In this document: in pieces, positions 34,537 through 43,110 of the stretch
Numbering within the stretch: position 1 is the stretch's first letter
How the letters are laid out: each line of letters starts with the position of its first letter
DNA from: Streptomyces sp. NBC_01428
Lineage (GTDB): Bacteria > Actinomycetota > Actinomycetes > Streptomycetales > Streptomycetaceae
DNA: 64,000 nt
Assembly: GCF_036231965.1 (NCBI RefSeq)
Contig: NZ_CP109499.1
Location: forward strand, 7,936,001-8,000,000
Direction of reading: 5' to 3'
Position numbers and translations under genes: made by a program
The notes under the pieces: model-generated
What the model saw: only the letters and a program-made list of their open reading frames with translations
Databases searched by the model: none
Told to the model about the DNA's origin: nothing

Positions 34537-35010
34537 ATGGCTACTCCCGACTTCATCCTCGCGATCCGGGCCTCCGCCGGCCACCAGCTCCTCTGGCTCC
34601 CCGGCGTGAGCACCGTCGTCTTCGACGACGAGGGCAGAGTGCTGCTCGGGCAGCGTTCCGACAACGGCCGGTGGGCCCTCATCTCCGGTATGCCGGAGCC
34701 GGGTGAGCAGCCCGCCGCGTGCGCCGTGCGCGAGGTGTACGAGGAGACGGCCGTGCACATCGAGGTCGAGCGCGTCGTCCTGGTCCAGGCGGGCGAGCAG
34801 ATCACCTTCGACAACGGCGACGTCTGCCAGTTCATGGACACCACCTTCCGCTGCCGCGCCGTCGGCGGTGAGGCCCGCGTCAATGACGACGAGTCGCTCC
34901 AGGTCGGCTGGTTCGCCGTGGACTCCCTGCCGGAGCTGAACGAGCACGCCCTCCTCAGGATCAAGCAGGCCCTGCTCGACGGGCCGACCTGGTTCGAGCC
35001 CGCGACCTGA
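34537..35010 (+). CDS. NUDIX hydrolase
   Basis: This 157-residue Nudix enzyme has the complete box GMPEPGEQPAACAVREVYEETAVHI (about residues 51-75), with the metal-binding REVYEET core intact. It is preceded by VSTVVFDDEGRVLLGQRSD. Family members hydrolyse nucleoside diphosphates linked to another moiety, such as ADP-ribose or oxidised nucleotides; the substrate is not defined. The ATG at 34537 sits 7 nt after TAGGGT (34524-34529), with no clear ribosome site, suggesting a leaderless transcript separate from lnt 48 bp upstream. Confidence 0.9.
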   Translation: MATPDFILAIRASAGHQLLWLPGVSTVVFDDEGRVLLGQRSDNGRWALISGMPEPGEQPAACAVREVYEETAVHIEVERVVLVQAGEQITFDNGDVCQFMDTTFRCRAVGGEARVNDDESLQVGWFAVDSLPELNEHALLRIKQALLDGPTWFEPAT

Positions 35011-35121
35011 CGCCGGCCCGTCCGCCGCCGTCGGCAGCCGGGGCCGACTCGGCGCAGTGGGCCGTCGTGTCCGCGACGGAACGGCTGGGTCCGCAGCCGC
35101 ACCACGTCCTGCCCGGCCGGC

Positions 35122-35275
35122 TCACGGTGCGCCAGGGCGAAGCGTTGGCGCTGCTGGGCGACGCCGGGCGCGTCACGGGAGTACGCGTCGTGGCGGGCGC
35201 CCACGAGGAGGACCTGGATGCCGACCTCGTCGTCGACGCGAGCGGCCGGGGATCACGGGCCGAGTAGCGGCTCGA
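35122..35275 (+). pseudogene. Truncated duplicate of the FAD oxidoreductase gene at 4131-5528
   Basis: These 154 bases match the reverse complement of about 4985-5138 with 11 differences by hand count, roughly 93% identity. They encode LTVRQGEALALLGDAGRV and then DADLVVDASGRGSRAE. The parent's CAG after GRGSRAE is TAG here, and TGG is CGG, so the match continues past a nonsense change. An apparent frame at 35067-35267 covers it, but the upstream 50 bases do not resemble the parent. It cannot form an FAD-binding enzyme. It lies in a 343-bp gap between the NUDIX and aminotransferase genes. Confidence 0.8.
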
Positions 35276-35353
35276 GTCTATGCACGGAACGGAGGCGACC
35301 GTACTGATTCTCGCCCCGCCGGGCGATCCGTTCCGGTCACGGGCCCGCCGCGT

Positions 35354-36466
35354 TCAGTCGCGCAGCGACGCCAGGGCGGCGGCCACCCGTGCGCGGGCCT
35401 CCGGCGGTGTCGAGGCGTGCGGGGAGAACCGGAGGGAGTCGGCGCGCACCGTCGGCGTGACACCCTCCGCGTGCAGCGCCTTCGCGACGACGGCGGGATC
35501 GTGGTCCGGCATCGTGAAGGTGAGGACGCCCGCACGCCGTGCCGGGTCGGCGGGGGAGAGGACGCGACCGCCGTGCTCCTCGACGGCCTCGGCCAACTCG
35601 GCGACCCGCAGGGCGATCGCGGCCTCGATCGCCGCGACCGTGTACCGCTCGACGAGGCCGAGAGCGGTCGCGAAGGCGGCGGCCGTCACCGGGCTGAGGT
35701 TGGTGATCGACCACCGGCGCGCGTCCCCGGCGGGCACGTGCTCCGTCCCGTCGAAGACGCCGACGTCCTCGACTCCCGTCCAGCCGGTGAGCACCGGCTC
35801 CAGGGACTCCAGCGCGCGATCGGACAGCGCGGCGAAACCGGTGGCCCAGCCCGCGCGCAGCCACTTCTGGCCGCCCGCGACCACGACATCGGCGGCGTCC
35901 CACGCCATCCGCGCCACCCCGAACGCCTGGATGGCGTCCACGATGAGCAGCCGGTCCGGTCCGATCGCCTCGCGCAGCGCCGCGAGGTCGGCACGGAAGC
36001 CGGTACGGAAGTCGACGGCGCTGACGGACAGGGCGACGACGTCGTCGGTCAGCGCGGCCCGGACCAGGTCGGGGGTGACACCCCCGCCGTTCGCGGGATC
36101 GAGCCAACGCGGCGTCGCCCGGCCCAGGTCGGCGCTGCGCCGCCACGGATAGTGGTTGGCGGGGAAGTCGGAGCGCGGGGTGAGGACCACGCCCTCGCGG
36201 ATCCCGAGAGCGGCGTGGAACAGCCCGGTGGAGGCGTTCGGCAGGAGCACCGTGTGCCGGCCGTCGGTCCCGGCGAGCCGGGCGGCCGTGTCCCGCGCGA
36301 CCACCTCCGCGCGCATCAGGCCGTCCACGGTGGTGTGGTCGGCGCGGGCGGACTCCTCCATCGCCCGGGCGGTCGCGGCGACGACGTCACGCGAGGGCGG
36401 CCCGAACCGTGCGAAGTCGAGATATCCGGCAGGCGTGTCGAAGTGGTCCGCGTACGACGTGAGCAA
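35354..36466 (-). CDS. Class V aminotransferase (cysteine desulfurase-like, PLP)
   Basis: This 370-residue fold-type I PLP enzyme holds the Schiff-base lysine in VVVAGGQKWLRAGW. Other visible motifs are the PLP-stacking region LLPNASTGLFHAALG, the Asp of LLIVDAIQAFGV that pairs with the pyridine nitrogen, and the C-terminal GVTPTVRADSLRFSPHASTP. Class V members include cysteine desulfurases, EgtE and kynureninase; no conserved SufS/NifS Cys loop is obvious, so the reaction is left open. No ATG or GTG fits. A TTG at 36466 preceded by GGAAGGACG is the best start; the long upstream frame is a shadow. Confidence 0.82.
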   Translation of the reverse strand: MLTSYADHFDTPAGYLDFARFGPPSRDVVAATARAMEESARADHTTVDGLMRAEVVARDTAARLAGTDGRHTVLLPNASTGLFHAALGIREGVVLTPRSDFPANHYPWRRSADLGRATPRWLDPANGGGVTPDLVRAALTDDVVALSVSAVDFRTGFRADLAALREAIGPDRLLIVDAIQAFGVARMAWDAADVVVAGGQKWLRAGWATGFAALSDRALESLEPVLTGWTGVEDVGVFDGTEHVPAGDARRWSITNLSPVTAAAFATALGLVERYTVAAIEAAIALRVAELAEAVEEHGGRVLSPADPARRAGVLTFTMPDHDPAVVAKALHAEGVTPTVRADSLRFSPHASTPPEARARVAAALASLRD

Positions 36467-36923
36467 GGGGCTCGTCCTTCCGGGAGGGTGCGGGTCGGGT
36501 GACGGCAGGTGCGTCCGGGCGGGGTGCCGAGCGGCCGGCGGTGCGTGGTCCCGCTGGCGGGCTCCCGCCCGCGCCGTTCTGCCTGCTCGAACGCTACGCG
36601 GCGCATCCAGCCCGGACCTGACCGGGGTGAACGGTGTCGGACGCCGGAAGCCGGGGGGCAGTGCCGCGCACCCACCGTGCGTCGCGGGAACGGGACGCGC
36701 GAGGGGCGCGGCGGCCCCGGCCCCGGAGTCCGGGCGATGGGGCCGGCGGGAGGGCACGCGCTCGGCGTCGCAAGCGAGGAGGGCCCGGTCGTGCCCTGCG
36801 GGCGGCGGGCCGGTGCGCGGCCGGGACATCCGGACCGCGTGCCGCACGACCACAGCGGACGGGACGGACGCAGCCCTCCGAAGAGGTCTCCGTCCGTCCC
36901 GTCCGTCCTGCCGTCCGGTCGGT
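36467..36923. other. 457-bp intergenic region
   Basis: The region lies between the aminotransferase start and the end of the efflux pump gene (both minus strand). It holds a long perfect hairpin at 36857-36904 (listed separately). I saw no gene-like frame with plausible composition; the long frames crossing it are shadows. Confidence 0.6.
36857..36904 (-). terminator. Strong hairpin terminator after the efflux pump gene
   Basis: Perfect 14-bp arms GGACGGGACGGACG (36857-36870) and CGTCCGTCCCGTCC (36891-36904) surround a 20-nt loop. It lies 20 bp beyond the stop codon of the minus-strand MFS gene. Confidence 0.75.
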
Positions 36924-38636
36924 TCAGTGACCGGCGGACTCCTCGGGGCGGGCACGGCGCGGCAGGAGGAACGCGAGCAGGAACGTCAGGGCGAGCATGC
37001 CGTCGACGATCCAGAGCACCGTCTGCATGACCGAGCCGAAGCCGCTGCGGAAGGCCGACGACGCGGTCGCCTCCAGCGCGGCGGGCACACGGGCGCCCGC
37101 CTCGGACGAGGTCACCGCGGACCGGGTCTCCTTCGTCAGGAGGGCGCAGGACGCCGGAGTCGCGGACGGGTCCTTGGCGGTGGCCCGGTCGGCGGCGCAG
37201 CGGCGCAGGTCTGCCACGATGCGGTCCTGCGCGGCGGGCGCGACGTGCGCCGCGGTGAGCCGGCCACGAAGGTCGTCCGAGCGGTGGTCGACGGCGGTGG
37301 CGATCCCGCCGCCCAGCAGGCCGAAGAACACGGTGCCGAGGATGGCCACGCCGAAGGCGCCGCCGAGTTGCTGCACCGCGGTCATCGTGCCGGACGCCGA
37401 ACCCGTCTCGTGCTGCTCGACGCTGGCGAGGACGATGTCGAAGAACGGCGCCATGAGCAGGCCCATCCCGATGCCGGTGACGAGCAGCGACGGCAGCAGC
37501 TGCCAGGGGCCGACGCCGGATCCCGCCTGGTCGAGGGTCAGCCAGACGCCGAACACGCCGAGCGCCATGACCAGCGCGCCCGCCTGCAGCACGGCCCGTC
37601 CGAACCGGACGACGCCCTGCGCGAGTCCGAAGCCGACGATCATGCCGCCCGACCAGGGCACCATCACCAGGCCGGCCTTGAGCGGCGAGTAGCCGAGGCC
37701 GATCTGGGTGTACAGGTTGAACACCAGCATGAAGCCCTGCATCGTCGAGAAGAAGACGAGCCCGAGGATCATGCCGCCGCTGAAGCCGCGCTTGCGGAAG
37801 AGGCTGGGGACGACGAGCGGGTCCTGTCCGGAGCTGCTGCGGTGCGACTCGTACCGGGCGAAGACCGCGAAGACGACGACGGAGGCGGCCATCATCGCGA
37901 ACGTCCACAGGGGCCAGTCGTACTCACGGCCCTGGACCAGCGGGAAGATGATGAGCAGCGCGCCCAGGGAGACCAGGAGCATGCCGGGGATGTCGAGGCG
38001 CGGTTTGGTCTCGGAACGGCCCTTCGGCAGGTAGCGCAGGGCGCCGGCGATCGCGGCGGCACCCAGCGGAAGGTTGATCAGGAAGATCATGCGCCAGCCG
38101 GTGCCGAAGTAGTCGGCGTCGACCAGCCAGCCCGCCAGGATCGGCCCGCACACCGCGGACAGACCCATGACCGGACCGAACAGGCCGAAGGCCTTCTGCG
38201 ACTCCTTCGGCGGGAACATCTCCTTGATCATGCCGAGGCCCTGAGGCAGCATCACCGCGCCGAACAGGCCCTGCACGACGCGCGCGCCGATCAGCATCTC
38301 CGGAGACACGGATATGGCGCAGAGCAGCGAACCCAGCGTGAACCCGGCGGCTCCCACCAGGAACATCCGACGGCGCCCGTGGATGTCGCCGAGCCGTCCG
38401 CCGGTGACCAGCCCGACCGCCATCGACAGGGTGTACGCGGCGGCCAGCCACTGCAGTGTGGAGGCTCCGCCTCCGAGATCGGCCCGCATGGAGGGGCCCG
38501 CGATGTTCGTGACGACGGCGTCGAGGAGGTCCATCACCTCGGCCGCGAGGATCACGAAGAGCGCAGCCCAGCGCCAACGGTAGGGCGCTGGTGAGTCGAT
38601 GGGCGTCTCGGCGGACGCGACACCGGTGGTGGACAT
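36924..38636 (-). CDS. DHA2-family (EmrB/QacA) MFS drug-efflux transporter
   Basis: This 570-residue proton-driven exporter has 14 predicted membrane segments. Family motifs are visible: LDAVVTNIAGPSMRADLG (motif D1), GRLGDIHGRRRMFLVG (motif A), and RVVQGLFGAVMLPQGLGMI (motif B). The GPILAGWLVDADYFGTGWR block (motif C, antiporter) is also present. A periplasmic loop near the C-terminus (RRCAADRATAKDPSATP) is typical of actinobacterial QacA-like pumps. ATG 38636 follows GAGGAG. It is divergent from a TetR gene, with five operator-like repeats between them, so expression is probably drug-induced through that repressor. Confidence 0.92.
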   Translation of the reverse strand: MSTTGVASAETPIDSPAPYRWRWAALFVILAAEVMDLLDAVVTNIAGPSMRADLGGGASTLQWLAAAYTLSMAVGLVTGGRLGDIHGRRRMFLVGAAGFTLGSLLCAISVSPEMLIGARVVQGLFGAVMLPQGLGMIKEMFPPKESQKAFGLFGPVMGLSAVCGPILAGWLVDADYFGTGWRMIFLINLPLGAAAIAGALRYLPKGRSETKPRLDIPGMLLVSLGALLIIFPLVQGREYDWPLWTFAMMAASVVVFAVFARYESHRSSSGQDPLVVPSLFRKRGFSGGMILGLVFFSTMQGFMLVFNLYTQIGLGYSPLKAGLVMVPWSGGMIVGFGLAQGVVRFGRAVLQAGALVMALGVFGVWLTLDQAGSGVGPWQLLPSLLVTGIGMGLLMAPFFDIVLASVEQHETGSASGTMTAVQQLGGAFGVAILGTVFFGLLGGGIATAVDHRSDDLRGRLTAAHVAPAAQDRIVADLRRCAADRATAKDPSATPASCALLTKETRSAVTSSEAGARVPAALEATASSAFRSGFGSVMQTVLWIVDGMLALTFLLAFLLPRRARPEESAGH

Positions 38637-38747
38637 CGGAACTCCTCGAAGAGGGACCGCGCGGAGACGATCGGCGCGCGCGGCGGGGCGGACGGAAGGC
38701 GACTCCCTGGCTCCCTGGCGGGCGCGGGGAAGGGCGACCGGACACCG

Positions 38748-38888
38748 GAGAACACTGTTCACCTTAGCAGAACGGTGCTCACCGAGAGAACGGCGTTCAT
38801 TAAGATATAGCGCAACTGGAAAGCGTGGACAAGATATATCGCGTATCTCCGGGAGAACACTGCTCACCCGGAGAGAACACCGCTCTCC
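38748..38888. promoter_or_regulatory. Five copies of a TetR operator-like repeat
   Basis: Five near-identical 16-mers of the form GAGAACRSYGYTCWCC occur at 38748-38763, 38768-38783 (CAGAAC variant), 38786-38801 (ends CATT), 38853-38868 and 38873-38888 (ends CTCC). Each contains an imperfect palindrome GAAC-N3-GTTC/GCTC. Spacings are 20, 18, 67 and 20 bp, giving two clusters near the two divergent promoters. Two AAGATATA motifs lie between them. Confidence 0.8.
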
Positions 38889-38907
38889 CGGCGCCTAGAC
38901 TGTCCTC

Positions 38908-39681
38908 ATGAGCGACGCGGCCGCCGGCACCCCCGAACAGCCCCCGCCGTCCCCCTGGGAGCGCGAGCGCCCGGCCCGTGCCCGCGTCACCCCCGCGCGC
39001 ACACCGCTGTCACGCGAGCGCGTCGTCGAAGCCGCCTTCACCGTGCTGGACCGCCAGGGGCTCGACGGCCTGTCGATGCGCCAGGTGGCCGCCGAGCTGG
39101 GGGTCACGGTCTCCGCCCTCTACGCCCACGTCAGTTCCAAGGACGACCTCCTGGAGCTCATGTACACCCGGCTCTTCGACGGCTTCGAGCCGCCCGAGGC
39201 CGATCCGGAACGCTGGCAGGAGGAGGTACGGGAGTACGCCCGCGCGGGGCGCCGACGCCTGCTGTCGCACCGGGACATGGCGAGGATCTCCATGGCCCAC
39301 GTGCCCTTCACCGCCGAACTGCTCCCGCACGTCGAGGCGTTGCTCGCCGTGTTCCGTACCGCCGGACTGCCCGACCGCATCGCGGCGGAGGCCGGTGACC
39401 TCATCTCGACGTACATCGACGGGTTCGTGCTGGAGGAGGGCATGTGGCGGGACCGGGCCGCGCAGCAGAGCGCCGGCACCTCCTCCCCGGCCCGGCCCGA
39501 CTGGCGTGAGATGGCCGACGAGATGCAGAACTACTTCGCGTCCCTGCCCGCCGCCGACTTCCCCCATCTGCGCGCTCTGGCCGGGGTCATGGTGACGGAC
39601 TCCTCCGACGAGCGCTTCGACATCGGCCTGGAGATCATCCTGCGCGGCCTGGCGAGCTATCTGCCGGATCCGGCGGCCTGA
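38908..39681 (+). CDS. TetR-family regulator of the divergent efflux pump
   Basis: This 257-residue TetR-type protein has a disordered 30-residue N-terminal extension. The HTH follows (VVEAAFTVLDRQGLDGLSMR, then QVAAELGVTVSALYAHVSSK) and then a TetR_C_1-like ligand domain (AHVPFTAELLPHVEALLAVF, ISTYIDGFVLEEGMW). It is divergent from an EmrB/QacA pump with an array of five repeats between them, the classic repressor-pump arrangement. The ATG at 38908 lies exactly 6 nt after TAGACT (38896-38901) with no ribosome site, indicating a leaderless transcript whose start is next to the last repeat. Confidence 0.9.
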   Translation: MSDAAAGTPEQPPPSPWERERPARARVTPARTPLSRERVVEAAFTVLDRQGLDGLSMRQVAAELGVTVSALYAHVSSKDDLLELMYTRLFDGFEPPEADPERWQEEVREYARAGRRRLLSHRDMARISMAHVPFTAELLPHVEALLAVFRTAGLPDRIAAEAGDLISTYIDGFVLEEGMWRDRAAQQSAGTSSPARPDWREMADEMQNYFASLPAADFPHLRALAGVMVTDSSDERFDIGLEIILRGLASYLPDPAA

Positions 39682-39703
39682 GCGAACAGGCGGGGGAGCG
39701 GGG

Positions 39704-40447
39704 TCAGTTGTTCCAGCTCTCGTCGTACGGATCACGCGGCGCCGGGACCGGTCGCGCGGTGCTCACGTCGAGGAACGGGATGATGCCGCCGTTCACGGGA
39801 TCCTTCGTCCGCCTGCCGCTGTAGGTGCCGGTCACCTCCAGCCAGGCGTCGGGCTGGAGCACGGGCGGGATCCGTCCGGACAGCCCGATCTTGACCGGCT
39901 GGGCGTCGGCGGCACAGCAGTTGAGGGCCATGCGGACGAGATACGGGGTGCCCGCGTGGTCGAGGGCGACGAACCCGGTGATCCTGACCCGCCGGTCGCC
40001 GAGCGTGTGCCCGTGCCCGTACGCCGCCCGGCCCGCGTAATCGACCAGGCCCAGCGGCACCGGGTCGCCCGCGGGCAGCGCGGGGTATCCGAAGGGCGCC
40101 TGCAGCGCCGTGCCCGTACGCATCGCGCTGTACGAGCCGAGCGCGGGCGGGGCGACGAGGATGAGTGCCAGCAGCGGCAGGACCAGGAGCCAGGAGATGC
40201 GCGGCTCGCGATGCGGATGCGCGTGACCGTCTCCCCCCGCGCTCCCGGACGTCCCGGACGCGGTCCGCCGCTCGCGCACCTCGTACCCGACCGTGGCGAG
40301 CGCCGTGACGATCAGCACCACGCCGGCCGCGAGCAGCAACGGCCGCAACCCCGCCTTGACGTACCGGAGATAGAGATCCGTCGCGCCGGCGTGCAGCACC
40401 GCCGCGCCGACCAGGAACAGCACCGCGGCCTGCGCCTGCCGGTTCAC
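39704..40447 (-). CDS. TIGR03943 (YcgQ-like) membrane protein
   Basis: This 247-residue protein has two N-terminal membrane segments (AAVLFLVGAAVLHAGATDLY and LRPLLLAAGVVLIVTALATV), a His-rich cytoplasmic stretch, another segment (WLLVLPLLALILVAPPALG), and an external domain with YLVRMALNCCAADAQPV. That Cys-Cys motif and the layout match the TIGR03943/YcgQ family, which is nearly always paired with a YcgR-type permease, as here. The GTG at 40447 overlaps the permease stop by 4 bp. The pair may move or bind a metal or small ligand, but the function is not established. Confidence 0.85.
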   Translation of the reverse strand: MNRQAQAAVLFLVGAAVLHAGATDLYLRYVKAGLRPLLLAAGVVLIVTALATVGYEVRERRTASGTSGSAGGDGHAHPHREPRISWLLVLPLLALILVAPPALGSYSAMRTGTALQAPFGYPALPAGDPVPLGLVDYAGRAAYGHGHTLGDRRVRITGFVALDHAGTPYLVRMALNCCAADAQPVKIGLSGRIPPVLQPDAWLEVTGTYSGRRTKDPVNGGIIPFLDVSTARPVPAPRDPYDESWNN

Positions 40448-41463
40448 AGCAGCACCGCCCCGACCAGTACGGACACGAGGATCGCGAGGGCGAAGGTGGT
40501 GGGCGCGAACCGGGTCGCGAAGCCGCGCCCGAAGGTTCCCACCTGCATCGCGAACAGCTTCAGGTCGATCATCGGCCCGACCACGAGGAACGCCAGCTTC
40601 GCGGTGAAGGAGAACTGCGTCAGGGAGGCCACCACGAAGGCGTCGGCCTCCGAGCAGATCGACAGGAGGACGGCCAGGACCGCGAGGGCGAGCACCGACA
40701 CCACCGGATTCCCGGCCGCGGCGTGCAGCCAGCTCGCCGGTACGACGGACTTGAGTGTCGCGGCGGCCATCGCGCCGAGCACGAGGAAGCCGCCCGCGTG
40801 CATCACGTCGTGCCGGACCGACCCCCAGAACGCGGCTCCTCTGCCGAGGCCTTCGTGCGCGGGCCGCTCCGGCGGGCGCAACCAGTCGGCGCGACCGAGC
40901 CGCTGCCACAGCCAGCCCATGGCGCAGGCCACGAGCAGACTGGCCACGAAGCGGGCGAGGACCATCTCCGGGTCGCGGGGGAAGGCGACGGCGGTGGCCG
41001 TCAGGACGATCGGGTTGATCGCCGGCGCGGACAGCAGGAACGCGAGAGCCGCCGCCGGGGTGACCCCGCGCCGCACCAGCGCGCCGGCCACCGGGACGGA
41101 GGCGCACTCGCAGCCCGGCAGCACCGCCCCGGCCAGCCCGGCGACCGGGACCGCGAGCGCCGGACGCTTCGGCAGTGCCCGGGCGAAGAACGACGGCGGG
41201 ACGAACACCGCGATGACCGCCGACAGCAGCACACCGAGGACCAGGAACGGGAGCGCCTGGACGACCACGGCCACGAACACCGTCATCCAGCTCTGCATGA
41301 CCGGCGCGGACAGCGCCCGCCGGACCGGTCCCTGCGCCGCGACGACCAGCAGCAGGAGCATGGTCAGGGCCAGGGGGGAACTGACGTGCCAGCCCTGCCG
41401 GGGCGACTGCTCCGGGTCGTCGTGCGGATGCACCGGCGGCGGGGCAGGTCGGGTGATGGTCAC
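40444..41463 (-). CDS. YcgR/DUF318-type permease
   Basis: This 339-residue membrane protein has about eight to ten segments in two repeats. The family signature GAVLPGCECASVPVAGALVRRG (the GCECAS cysteines) and LLSAPAINPIVLTATAVAF are visible. The second repeat has LSICSEADAFVVASL and FLVVGPMIDLKLFAM. Such permeases form a two-protein complex with a TIGR03943 partner, encoded immediately downstream with a 4-bp overlap. The start at 41463 follows GGAGGTAGC. No substrate is established. Confidence 0.85.
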   Translation of the reverse strand: MTITRPAPPPVHPHDDPEQSPRQGWHVSSPLALTMLLLLVVAAQGPVRRALSAPVMQSWMTVFVAVVVQALPFLVLGVLLSAVIAVFVPPSFFARALPKRPALAVPVAGLAGAVLPGCECASVPVAGALVRRGVTPAAALAFLLSAPAINPIVLTATAVAFPRDPEMVLARFVASLLVACAMGWLWQRLGRADWLRPPERPAHEGLGRGAAFWGSVRHDVMHAGGFLVLGAMAAATLKSVVPASWLHAAAGNPVVSVLALAVLAVLLSICSEADAFVVASLTQFSFTAKLAFLVVGPMIDLKLFAMQVGTFGRGFATRFAPTTFALAILVSVLVGAVLL

Positions 41464-41637
41464 GCGTGCGCTACCTCCGGTCGGGAGGGGCCCGCCGGCT
41501 GCGCTCGCCCCTCCACCGTGAATACGCCGGTCGGGCCCGCGCGTCTCACCGGGGCCGTCGACATGGCCCGTACCAGGGGAAATCTTGACCTTGCGGTGAG
41601 GCGCCGGGACGCCGCGGCCTCGTACGCCTCCCCGTCG

Positions 41638-42903
41638 TCAGCCGCGTCCCGAGCCCCGGTAGAGGTCCAGCTCGCCGTCCAACTCGACGGCCAGCACCGT
41701 CGCGTGGGTGTCCAGGTCCTCCGCGGCGGGAGCGTCGATCCAGGTCACACCGGGGACCGCGTGCAGGCCACCGGTCACGCGATGGCCGAGTTCGCCGCCG
41801 GTGCCGAGGACGGTCACCCGGCGCACCGCGTTCCGCAGGCCGCGGACCGACACCGCCTCCCGGGGCGCGTCGAAACACACGAGGTACAGGGTGCGGCGGT
41901 CGGCGGAGAGGGTGCTCGGACCGTAGTGGTGCCCGGCGGGCAGTCCGGCGACGGTGCCGTAGACGGCTTCGGCGTGCCGCGCGATCCACGCGCCGAGCCC
42001 CTCCAGACGCTCGGTCTGTTCCGGGGGGATCGTCCCGTCCTCGCGGGGGCCGACGGCGAGCAGCAGGTTGCCGCCCAGCCCGATGGTCTCCGTGAAGTAC
42101 CGCACCAACTGGCCGACGGACTTGAAGTCGCGGTCGTCCGGCCGGTGTCCCCAGGAGCCGTTGACGGTCAGGCACAGCTCCCACGGTCCGTCGGGCGCCC
42201 GGAGCGGGACCCCCTGTTCCGGAGTGGCGTAGTCGCCGTGGCTGAGCATCCGGGCGTTGAGGACGGTGTCCGGGTTGCCCGCGACGATCAGGTCGGCGAG
42301 TTCGCGCATCCGCCACTGCTCCTCGGTGCGCTCCCACTCGCCGTCGAACCACAGCAGGTCGGGGCGGAAGCGGTCGACGAGTTCGCCGACCTGGCCGTCG
42401 CGGTAGGCCAGGTAGCGCTCCCAGGCCGCCGGGTCCTCCGCACCGGGTTCGGCGTGTGAGAAGCGGCTGGGCGGCACGTCGCCCGGCTGTACGGGCCGCA
42501 GGCTCGGGTAGTCGGGGTGGTTCCAGTCGGAGTGCGAGTAGTAGAGGCCCACCTTGAGGTCGCGGGCGCGCAGGGCGTCCGCGAAACCGCCGATCAGGTC
42601 ACGTCCGGCGGGGGTGTCCCGTGCGACGTCCAGGTTGTGGTGGGCGGTGTCCCACAGGGCGACACCGTCGTGGTGCCGGGCGGTGAGCACGGCGTAGCGG
42701 GCGCCGGCGCGGGCGAAGAGGTCCGCCCAGGCCCGCGGGTCGTAGTGCGAAGCGGTGAAGCCGTCGAGCTGTTTCATGTACCGCTCGTGGGTGACCTCGC
42801 CCGTGTAGAAGGACCAGGACTCGGCCACGCCGTCCACGGCGTAGATCCCGTAGTGGAGGAAGATGCCCAGCTTGGCGTCGGTGAACCAGGGTTGCATCGG
42901 CAT
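41638..42903 (-). CDS. Alpha-L-fucosidase (GH29), cytoplasmic
   Basis: This 421-residue GH29 enzyme hydrolyses terminal alpha-L-fucose by a retaining mechanism. Visible motifs are FTDAKLGIFLHYGIYAV, LTARHHDGVALWDT, and the nucleophile region DLLWFDGEWE (Asp). The GGNLLLAVGPREDGTIP block comes before a beta-sandwich C-terminal domain. No signal peptide is present, so it acts inside the cell on imported fucosides. The ATG at 42903 lies exactly 6 nt after TAGCGT (42910-42915), supporting a leaderless mRNA; GTG 42909 and ATG 42897 are alternatives. No fucose transporter is adjacent. Confidence 0.9.
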   Translation of the reverse strand: MPMQPWFTDAKLGIFLHYGIYAVDGVAESWSFYTGEVTHERYMKQLDGFTASHYDPRAWADLFARAGARYAVLTARHHDGVALWDTAHHNLDVARDTPAGRDLIGGFADALRARDLKVGLYYSHSDWNHPDYPSLRPVQPGDVPPSRFSHAEPGAEDPAAWERYLAYRDGQVGELVDRFRPDLLWFDGEWERTEEQWRMRELADLIVAGNPDTVLNARMLSHGDYATPEQGVPLRAPDGPWELCLTVNGSWGHRPDDRDFKSVGQLVRYFTETIGLGGNLLLAVGPREDGTIPPEQTERLEGLGAWIARHAEAVYGTVAGLPAGHHYGPSTLSADRRTLYLVCFDAPREAVSVRGLRNAVRRVTVLGTGGELGHRVTGGLHAVPGVTWIDAPAAEDLDTHATVLAVELDGELDLYRGSGRG

Positions 42904-43065
42904 GCGCACACGCTAGGCGCGACGCCCCGGCGGGCGCGTGGGCGTCGGTCACCATCACTGGTCCGTTTTCACCCTGCGTTCCGGACGCTGTGCGATGTCT
43001 TTACGTCGCTGTCATGTCCCTGTAGCTTCCGCCCGCAAGGCCTTTCAGGAACTTGCCGGTTGTTC

Positions 43066-43076
43066 TTGCAATGCAA
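43066..43076. promoter_or_regulatory. TTGCA/TGCAA palindrome upstream of the amylase gene
   Basis: TTGCAATGCAA has perfect 5-bp arms around one base. It follows TTGTTC, so 43060-43071 reads TTGTTCTTGCAA. It lies 35 bp before the amylase ATG. TTGCAA-type repeats are reported upstream of Streptomyces amylase genes as sites for the LacI-type maltose repressor; that link is from memory, not shown here. Confidence 0.5.
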
Positions 43077-43110
43077 CTCCTCGCCCCCGGCCCGCATTGG
43101 AGACCGCCCC

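Noticed and set aside
32470..34947. Minus-strand frame of 825 codons opposite lnt and NUDIX
   Set aside because: It is an antisense shadow. Lnt and NUDIX have complete catalytic motifs on the plus strand.
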